Positions 56,303-64,000 of a stretch of DNA of 64,000 bases are shown in pieces (position 1 is the first letter of the stretch; each line of letters begins with the position of its first letter). Both the position numbers and the translations under genes were made by a program. The DNA lies in NCBI GenBank assembly GCA_018398765.1, contig JAHBMJ010002204.1:46232-110231 (forward strand), given 5' to 3'. Source of the DNA: Chromera velia. Lineage: Eukaryota > Sar > Chromeraceae. The notes beneath the pieces are model-generated. The model saw only the letters and a program-made list of their open reading frames with translations, made no database searches and was not told the origin of the DNA.

Positions 56303-57845
56303 CTTGCGTGTAGGTTTGGGGTGGAAAGTCCAAACCCTTTCTTCTACTCCGGTTGCATGACCCTCCATGTCGGTTTGTCATTCTCTTTCAGAGAAAAAAA
56401 GGACCGCGCATTTGCATAAGCATCCGACCCCTTGAGAGAAGAACACATCTTGATGGAATGATAAACAGACAGCTTTCTATAGGCATCTGTGTGTAACAAA
56501 TTTTGGGGCATATGTTCCTTCAACCAATTTGATCGAAGGACTCATTCGACCGCGTGTCACGACCCCAACTCTCTTCTTCCGATCTGGCTCCGCCTATCCC
56601 CCCCCCTTCATCTGGTGCCTATCGGTGTTTAGGGTTTGTATCTCTTTCTGATTCAGACGCAATGAATGAAAGCAGGGGGGGTGTGATTCACGTACAGGAA
56701 ACGCCGTGTCTGAAGTTGCGAGACATTCATGCAAACATTGCAAGGGTTATTTAATGTGCATGATGATACGCTGCATGACAGGCTCCGTTGTACTGCGTGC
56801 GAAATTTAATTCAAACGATATCAAACTAAGATTTTAATTATTGATGATTTATCATTAAATTTGGTAACTGATTTATGCAGTGGCAAATATAATAACGTTC
56901 ATTGATTAATTAGATAAAGTCTGGCTAAACAAATATAAGCAGAATTAAACAGAGCCCAATCGACTTGACGGTTTTGAAAACGCCATCAGACTATATCAGA
57001 TACGGATTCTGGATGTAGTTAAGACTTTTGTTAGATTCTATTAAAATTTTGATTACAATTAATTGTGTTATTATCTTTAAAAAAAAAACTGTCATATGTC
57101 AGTATATATCGGCAGCGTTTTTTTATTATTTTTTATCTATTTTAATCCATATTTTGGTACTCTAGCAGTACCCTGCAGAGAGAAAAGAACTAAAAGGAAG
57201 ACTTCCTTTATGTGGTTGTTTTCTTGGTCTTCTCTCTACTTTCATATAATAATTTGCCAATAAACTAAAACACTAGTCACTGTCATCTAGATTCTGGCCT
57301 TTAGCAGCCCAATAACTCTGCTAGGTCTAGTGTTAGTCGATTTTTACTGCGATTTCAGTGCCGCCGATTTGGTGTACCGTTTTCTATAACAGTGCTATTG
57401 TACCCGGCCTCTTCGAAGGTTCCGTCCGTCGACACAACAAAAGGTGCAAAATACTTTTGACGTGCTTTAGAGATGGCACGCAATGCGCGCGCCATCGCCT
57501 CACGAGGCCTCACGCGCCGCGACCACCGCAAAATTCGAAACCCGGCGCCCGAAGATCCCCGAAGCGCTTCTTCGATGCTTCTTCGGCTGTTTCCACAAGG
57601 AGTACAGCAACATATAGCAACGTCTGTCCTCATTATCGAATGGAGAAAAACTGGTTTCGTAGTGCCAGCTGGGGCTCCTTTTTCGAATTTCTGTTTTTTT
57701 TCCTTTCTGAATTGGGCGGCCACTGAGAGTATCAGGGCGTACTCCGTGTACTGACCACTGGCACTGTCGCTCAGTGCTTCATTCCGGCCAGCAGGGTCGC
57801 GATTCCTTTGGTAAAACGTGTGCAACTTGAACGAAAGAAAGCAAG
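55934..57845. other. Intergenic region between SRP receptor and ZNF830-like genes
   Basis: It begins with the SRP receptor 3' flank, including a TG/GA tract at 56221-56302. From 56750 to 57350 it is AT-rich with no gene. A GC-rich block at 57470-57560 carries a possible relic ORF on the - strand. Confidence 0.6.
57355..57633 (-). other. Possible relic ORF, transposon-like (weak)
   Basis: The - strand frame from 57633 encodes about 92 residues ending KARQKYFAPFVVSTDG and a short tail. The FVVSxDG phrase recalls the C-terminal part of some retroelement ORFs, but this is recollection only. No RT or integrase motif is present, and the block is more GC-rich than its surroundings. Confidence 0.25.
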
Positions 57846-60800
57846 ATGAGCATGAGACAGATGATGCAGCAGGAGAGGCTGCAAAGGGAGCAAGAGAGGC
57901 TGCGAAGAGAGCAGCTTCTCCAAAAAGCATTGGCTGCAAGGGCACAAAAAGAAAAGGACGCAGCACAAACCGCAGCTCCAGCTGCTTCTGCTCGTGCTTC
58001 CCAATTTCCTTCTGCTGGTGGACATGCTGATCCTCCAAGTCCGTCTCCTGGCTGTTCTCGTTTCTGTCTCGTTTCTTTGTATTGTCCCTTTTTTTTCGCG
58101 TCTCCGTCTCCTTTTCAGATGGCTTCTCAGTCCTCGTTGGAGCGAAAGCCGTCACTCTCTCTTCACTCTCACTGATGAAATAGCAAATCGACCAACAAAT
58201 TGGACGCACAAGAAATCCCTGCGTATTCTTCTTGCCTGTTTGCAGCCTTTGCCTCCCGCCCACCACCCCCAGCCCCTCCCCGAGGTCCAGGCCAACCGAC
58301 CAACCAGGGCGGCTCCCTGCTGGCCGACTACGACAGCGACTCTGACGAAGATGGCGACGGGCCAGCAGCAGGTCCTACCTCCCTCCTGGGGAAACGCTCA
58401 CAGGGTCAAGGAGAGGACCCCCCCCCCGCAAAGGTGCCTCGACGGGAAGATGCGCAGGAGGACGAGGACGAAGAGATGGAAGGTCCTGCGCTTCCTGATG
58501 GAGACGGAGAAGGGTCCGAGGAGGGTCCAGCACCCCCCCCTCCGGATGGAGAAGAGGAGGAGGAAGGGGACGAGGAGGGACCCTCGAGGCCTCAGGGAGA
58601 CGGAGACGGAGGGTCTGATGATGCAGAGGACGAGGGTCCCTCTGCTTTGGCACCCTTTGCTTTCTTGGAACAAGGAGACGGAGAGTACAAACTTGAGGAG
58701 GAATTTGAGATTGAGGAGCCGGAAATTCCGGAAGAATTGTTGGACGGGGAGGGTGGAGAGACAAAGGACGCAAAGCGAGGGGGAGCTTCAGAATCGAGTG
58801 CCAGCAGAAACGCAGCCAGAGACCCACCGAGAAAGATCGGGCAGTTGTTCCGACCCCGTCCAGAGGAGCCAGAACAGAGCTCTTCCTCGTCCTCTTCAGC
58901 TGCTGCTGGAGCTGCCGCAATGTCGCGGTCTCTGTTTGAAGAGCTGACTGAAGGGCGAAAGGAGGCATTTCGCTTACCTGATGAGGCAGATGCAGACGAA
59001 GGTCTGTCGGTGCACACGTTTTTGCTTCGACGTGATGTCTGGAAAATTGATCAACAGGGCACTGCGGTGGTCCTGCTGCATCCTCGCCTTCATCCTCCCT
59101 CTCACATTACCTTTCAACTCGGATTTTTTAAATTCGGCGCTGGTGCTGCACCTGCGTCACGGAGTGTTTATGTCTCTCTTTTTGATTCGCTTCCAGTGAG
59201 AATGATCGTCTGACCATACAAGTTTAAAAGAGAAACATCGTTCTTGTCGATGTTTCTCTCCCACACACGCATGGCCCGTGGTCTGGATGCTTTTTTGTCT
59301 CAAATTTGTCTGCAGATTTCCGTCCAGAAAACACGGCAATGTTCGCGGAGGTACAGCGGGGGGCAGGAGCGGTGAGTCTCTGAACATTTTTTTGTGTTTT
59401 CTGTCTTTGATTGTCGGTTCCTCGACAGTTTGCCTGTCCTTCCTGTCCAATTGTGGAGAGAAAGCGAGAACGATATGTCCTGTCTCCTTGCGTGCCGATG
59501 TGAAATACAAAGTCTGTCCGTCTGCCTGTCCGTCTGTCTGTCTGTCTGTCTGTTTACCTGAGAGAAACGAAGAAAACATTCCATATGCTCTGTCTCTCGA
59601 AAAAGAAGAAACAAAATATGTAGTATGTCTGTGCTCCATCTATGTAGCTGCCTGGCTTTTCATCATGATCGCGCCAAATGAGGAAGAAAAGCGAGAGACC
59701 AAAGGAAGAAACGACGGGAAAGAACAAAGAAAGGGAAGTCGGTTTGGTCGCTGTGTCTCTTTTGATTCTTGTCTTCGCCCTTTTTTTTTCGGAGTTTCCT
59801 TTCTCCTTGCTGTGTCATTGTTTCTTCGCTTCCCTCTTGCATTCCGTCTGCCAAGCAAAGCGATTCATTCATTTACTTGCCACTTCATTCCGTCTTCTCT
59901 AGCTGACATCTCTTCGCATGGCATTCCTTTTTGCCTCACAGTCCCATGCAAAGAGGTGGATCGACTCTTTGATTTCTGCTTTCTTTGGGTCTGCGAGAAG
60001 CTTCTCTGCCCTTTCTTAAAATTTAGCTTTTCTCTTCCAGTTCTGACCTCTTCCGCTTCTTCGCGATTTCCTCTGCTTCAATCCTCCGTTCCCTCCCTGG
60101 ATTGATCGAGTAACCAACCACCTGCCTGTCTGACCACCTGACCGCGCGCTGCAGAAGAAGGCAAAGGGCGACCCTGCCAACGCCATCTTGGAAGGCGACG
60201 TTGCGGCTGCAGCAGCAGCTGAGGAGGCAGAGAAACAGAGAAGGAAGAAGGCAGAGGAGGAAATCCCGACGGGGTTCTTTGACGACCCAGAACAAGAGGC
60301 TCTTGCAAGAGGTAAGCATGCAGGTTCTGTCTCGCTCTCTTTTCTCCCGCCCTCTTTCTTCTTCCCCTCCCTCTCTTCTCTCCCTCTCTCAGTCTCTCTC
60401 AGTCTCTAAGCCGATATACGGGTGTGCGACCTGCGTGTGGGCACGCTTGACCGAAAGTGGAAGGGTTGGACGGAACGCGGAAAGAACACAAGGACAACGA
60501 ACGAAAATGCTTTCCTAAAATCAATGCAAAAGGAAGGCATTTTATTTTTATCCCTTCGGTGCATTTTCTCGTGTCCCCATTCCTGTCTCCTTGTGTGCAG
60601 GCGAAGAAAAACCGTCAGATCGGAAAGCCAGAGAGTTGGAGGCTGATCTGAAGAGGTTCGAAGCAGAAATCGATCTCGAGCTCCAAAGAAAGGTTTGTCT
60701 CCATATCTGTCTGCCTGTCTCTCTCTCTCTCTGTGTGTGTGTGTGTCTGTCTGTCTGTCTGACTCTCATCTTTCGGGCCCCCTGCCCACGTTGTCTGACA

Positions 60801-61096
60801 GTTCCTTTTTTTGTCTTTGTTCTTTCTTCCTTTTTGTTTTTTTTTTGTATGAAGAAAAGGAGGGAGAACAGGAAACATGTAGTCTCTCTGCCTACTGACA
60901 AGAAGGGGAAGGAGGGCGCTTGAGTTAGGTTCTGATTTTTCTGGAACCCGCGAAGCATGAGCGGAGAGCTTTTAGTCTTCCTATCAAACCTCCTCTCTCT
61001 TCTCTCCCATCTGTGGTGGTATGCTGGTAGTTTCACCGGTCTCACTGTTTCCATTGTGGATTTTGTTTTTCCTGTTCGGGCCTGAGGATGTGAATG

Positions 61097-61129
<33 letters not shown>

Positions 61130-61977
61130 CGACATGCAAGTGTGCGTTTGTGTTTACACATGTGTACAAGCAGGAGAGAATTCGTGCCCGGCTCGACGAA
61201 GAACGTTTCGAAGAGGGGCGACAGGAGGACCTTGCTGTGGACAAGTCAGTCTGTCTGTCTTTCCCCTTCTCTGTCTGTCTGTTTGTCTGTCCACTTTGTT
61301 TGAGTTGTCGTGATGTTTCTTTGTCTTTGTTGCTTTCTTTCTTTTTGTCTGTTGTGTTCATGAAGAAAAGGAGGGAAAGAAACCATATAGTCTGGCTGTC
61401 TTTCACACAGTCTGTCTGTCTCTGAGGGTTCGGAGGGAGCCCGCTCGGTCGGGGCTTTGAAGCTCTACCCGAGATTTGAGGCTGCATCTCAATCTCGCCA
61501 TCCGAGTCTCCCTTCTCAATCAACTATGAGTGTGTGTCCGCTCCTTTGTTTTCTTTTTCGCCCTCTTTCTTTCCCGTTGCATCCCTCAACTTGCTTGCTG
61601 CGTGTTGTCAACGCAGTGACTTGCGAGAGCGTGTGGAGCGTTTGAAGGCACAGAGAGACGGAGGAGCGGCGGCTGCGGCTGCGGCTGCGCCAGGCCCTCC
61701 ACGTGGAGGTCGGGGTGTTCCTCTGGTGGCATCAGTGCTGAGGAAGAAGAAGATGGAAGCCGCTGCAGCTTTGAAGCAGCAGGAGAGAGGCCTCGGGTTG
61801 AAGACAGAAGGGCGTGTGAAGGTGAAGAAAGAGGAGGAGGAAAAACTGGGCAGTCAAGACATGAAACAGGACAAAGTGACAGCGGGAATGATAGGGGGAG
61901 CCGAGGGAGCAGAGGAGGAGTCCGATGATGGAGAGGAAGAAGAGCAGTTCTTTTCTTGGCGAAACAAAATGGTATGA
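57846..61977 (+). CDS. ZNF830/CCDC16-like nuclear coiled-coil protein lacking a visible zinc finger
   Basis: Exons: 57846-58038, 58246-59001, 59316-59371, 60155-60311, 60601-60692, 61174-61244, 61617-61977. All phases agree; 561 residues. The N-terminus is a Gln/Glu/Arg helix. The 756-bp second exon is strongly acidic (D/E/G/P blocks) with a basic KVPRRED patch. The recognisable part is PTGFFDDPEQEALARG (end of exon 4), then LEADLKRFEAEIDLE and RLDEERFEEG coiled coil, a Gly/Ala/Lys-rich stretch, and an acidic FFSWRNK end. The GFFDDP motif followed by a coiled coil and a terminal WRxK resembles ZNF830/CCDC16, a component of the XAB2-associated spliceosome complex. The C2H2 finger that normally opens this family is not seen, so either an exon is missed or the finger is lost. 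Nuclear RNA-splicing function is inferred. Confidence 0.65.
60703..60897 (+). repeat. Dispersed intronic repeat (CTGTCTG...GAAGAAAAGGAGGG type)
   Basis: A CTGTCTG-rich start, a T-rich middle and an ATGAAGAAAAGGAGGGAGAA core followed by GAAACATGTAGTCT. Related copies lie at about 6036-6172, 61246-61410, 62548-62655, 62698-62826 and 63118-63195. Confidence 0.65.
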
Positions 61978-62510
61978 GGCGTTTCAAAAGCATCGCAACT
62001 GGGAATGCCTTAACGTACATTCTAGCGTACATTTTTTTTGCACCTTTCTCCGGCTTTTGATGTTCTCCCACTGGCAGTGTCAGTGACACAGTGCCACAGC
62101 ACTAATTACTACAACTAGAAGCAGTTTTGAATTTAATTATAGATTAAATTGTTCCGACATAACTTTTGCGGCGGCAAGGTTTGCCGTGTAAGCCAATGTC
62201 TTCCAATATTTAAAGTCTAAGTGACTCTCTATCGCCAACCTATAGTTGCTAACGTTTGTGTACAATTGCTAAAAATGACTATAAGATTTCTTTAAAAAAT
62301 GATAAGAATAAACACTACACAGACTGTAACACAGTGCGGTTAGGAGTAATGAAAATAGGACGGTTACTAGGTGGCCGCTAGGCCGCCCGGTTACTAATTT
62401 TGTGGTTACGGTACTACTGTTCCAATGGTAGTGGTAGTAGCTAAAAACAGGCATATTTGGCCATATTCTGAGTTAAACTTAACTTATAAAACCAATTTTA
62501 GACTAGTAAA
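61978..62510. other. Intergenic AT-rich region, nothing recognised
   Basis: 3' flank of the ZNF830-like gene. No coding or structured repeat signal is seen. Confidence 0.6.
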
Positions 62511-62517
62511 AATCATA

Positions 62518-62660
62518 TTTGCGACATGAGGACCTTACTGTGGACAAGTCAGTCACTCTGCCTGCCTGTCTGCCTGTCTTTGTTCTTTATTTCTTTTTGT
62601 CTGTTGTGTTTACAAAGAAAAAGAAGGAGAAGAAGAAACCATATAGTCTCTTTGTCGGAA
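62518..62660 (+). pseudogene. Decayed copy of ZNF830-like exon 6 end and following intron
   Basis: GCGACATGAGGACCTTACTG and the following bases match the exon 6 end at 61220-61244 (GCGACAGGAGGACCTTGCTG), continuing through the donor GTCAGTC and into the CTGTCTG/GAAGAAG intron sequence. It is a partial downstream duplicate. Confidence 0.7.
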
Positions 62661-63187
62661 CGAAAGGAAGTGATCTGAAAAGACAGGACGATATAGTCTA
62701 TCTGTCTGTCTGCCCTTGCCCACGCTATTTGATTGTTGGTACTCTTCTTTTGTCTTTGTTCTTTCTTTCTTCTTATCTGTTGTGTTCATGAAGAAAGGGA
62801 GGGAGAAAAAGAAGAAATATATAGTGTTGTGTGCCACGGTGGGCCCACAATGAATCAGAAGCAGCGTGACCGCCGGTACTGTACCGCAGCTATAGCATAT
62901 CCGCCTTTCGGGTGTGTGTACGGCTGGGGGCCACGGTATTTGCCCTGTCTGCACTGCACGGATCGATATCTCATGCGATTACAGTCAGCTTTCTCCTTGC
63001 CTAATGAGAGGATTGGAGTAGAATAGCTAGATTGACAGACTCACGTAACCGAGATCTATAGACCTTCTGTACGAGACTAGACAGCCTCCTCCTAGGTGCT
63101 AGTCTATACAGATCATATAGTCTGCTTCTCTGTCTTCATAAAGAAGAGCAGGAAAAGAAACTACATAGTGTGTCTCTCTGTAGTATG

Positions 63188-63780
63188 TCTGTCTGTCTCT
63201 GAGGGTTCGGAGGGAGCCCAGTAGATGGGGGCTTTGAAACTCTACCTGAGATTTGAGGCTGCATCTCAGTCTCGCCATCTGAGTCTCCCTTATCAACCGA
63301 CTATGAGTGTACGTCCGCTCCCTTGTTTTCTTTTGTGCCCTCTTTCTTTCCCTTTCCATCCCTCGTACTTGCTTGTTGTGTGTTATTAATGCAGTGACTT
63401 GCGAAAGCGTGTGGAGCGTTTGAAGGCATAGAGAGACGAAGGAGCGGTGGCTGCGGCTGTGGCTGCGCCAGGCCCTCCATGTAGAGGTCAAGGTGTTCCT
63501 CTGGTGGCATCAGTGCTGAAAAACTTTTTAGAAGAAAATGGAAGCCGCTGCAGCTTTGAAGCAGCAGGAGAGAGGCCTCAGGTTGAAGACGGAAGAGCGT
63601 GTGAAGGTGAAGAAAGAGGAGGAGGAAAAACTGGGCAATCAAGACATGAAACAGGACAAAGTGACAGCGGGAATGATAAGGGGAGCCGGGGGAGCAGAGG
63701 AGGAGTCCAATGATGAAGAAGAAGAAGAGCAGTTCTTTTTTTGGTGAAACAAAATAGTATGAGTCGTTTCAAAAGCATTG
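63188..63780 (+). pseudogene. Decayed copy of ZNF830-like intron 6 end plus exon 7
   Basis: It matches 61410-61985 along its whole length, including the acceptor (now ATGCAG at 63390-63395). The copy of exon 7 has an in-frame TAG in the KAQRD segment (KA-stop-RD), and an insertion near 63520 replaces RKKK with a different sequence. The C-terminal acidic segment ends FFFW followed by TGA. It cannot encode the original C-terminus. Confidence 0.85.
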
Positions 63781-64000
63781 TAGCTCGGATTATTTGTGAA
63801 TGCATTGGTTTCATACTTTTTACTGGCTTTTGGTGCCTTCTCAGCATGCTACAAACTATATACAATTTGAATTAATTGAATTGTTCTAGTTCATCATGGT
63901 GAATCATTTTTTTTTCATTAGTCAGAATTTGGTCTAACTTTTTCAAAAATTAAAAGTCTGAAGAGTCAAAACTTTATATTGAGAGTCTTAATACATCTTT

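Noticed and set aside
57846-58266. C2H2 zinc finger at the ZNF830-like N-terminus
   Set aside because: No CxxC...HxxxH pattern was found in any frame of exon 1, intron 1 or the start of exon 2.

Overview
The window is nuclear DNA from an intron-rich microbial eukaryote. Evidence: about 64 spliceosomal introns can be placed by reading phase, acceptors are mostly (T/C)GCAG, introns are full of (CT)n/(TG)n tracts, and the proteins are eukaryotic (SAC/5-phosphatase, SRP receptor alpha, P450, spliceosomal coiled-coil protein). A TSP1 plus SUEL-lectin extracellular protein and the intron style suggest an alveolate, most likely a chromerid alga such as Chromera. That placement is inference from memory, not a search.
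Layout. (1) 139-12570, + strand: the 3' part of a very large gene, at least 1,850 residues. Its first half is cysteine-rich and adhesive (repeated Cys modules, one TSP1 domain, one SUEL-type lectin domain); its second half is highly charged, with acidic and coiled-coil sequence. (2) 12571-21359: intergenic, with an assembly gap and a decayed non-LTR retrotransposon (about 16610-19921). (3) 36585-21360, - strand: a complete synaptojanin-like phosphoinositide phosphatase (SAC plus inositol 5-phosphatase) in 20 exons, about 2,696 residues, with low-complexity inserts carrying NPF, DPF and clathrin-box motifs. (4) 37325-38768, + strand: an intronless ankyrin-repeat gene broken by one frameshift. 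(5) 38769-45006: AT-rich, gene-poor, with a possible inverted-repeat element, a pair of 320-bp direct repeats and a 213-bp tandem duplication. (6) 47858-45007, - strand: a complete 4-exon cytochrome P450 of 599 residues. (7) 48467-55933, + strand: a complete SRP receptor alpha subunit, 15 exons, 632 residues, divergently arranged with the P450 over a 608-bp spacer. (8) 57846-61977, + strand: a 7-exon ZNF830/CCDC16-like gene without a visible zinc finger, followed by a decayed partial duplicate of its 3' end.
The genes do not form one pathway. Synaptojanin-like phosphatase (endocytic membrane), SRP receptor (ER targeting) and P450 (ER membrane) are cell-housekeeping or membrane functions; the TSP1/lectin protein would act at the cell surface or wall. 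The most notable window-wide signal is the 5' splice site: 29 of 64 deduced donors have C at +3 (mostly GTCRGT), often iterated as GTCA or GTCG tetranucleotide repeats. Exon coordinates were deduced by hand from phase and homology and were not confirmed by transcripts.
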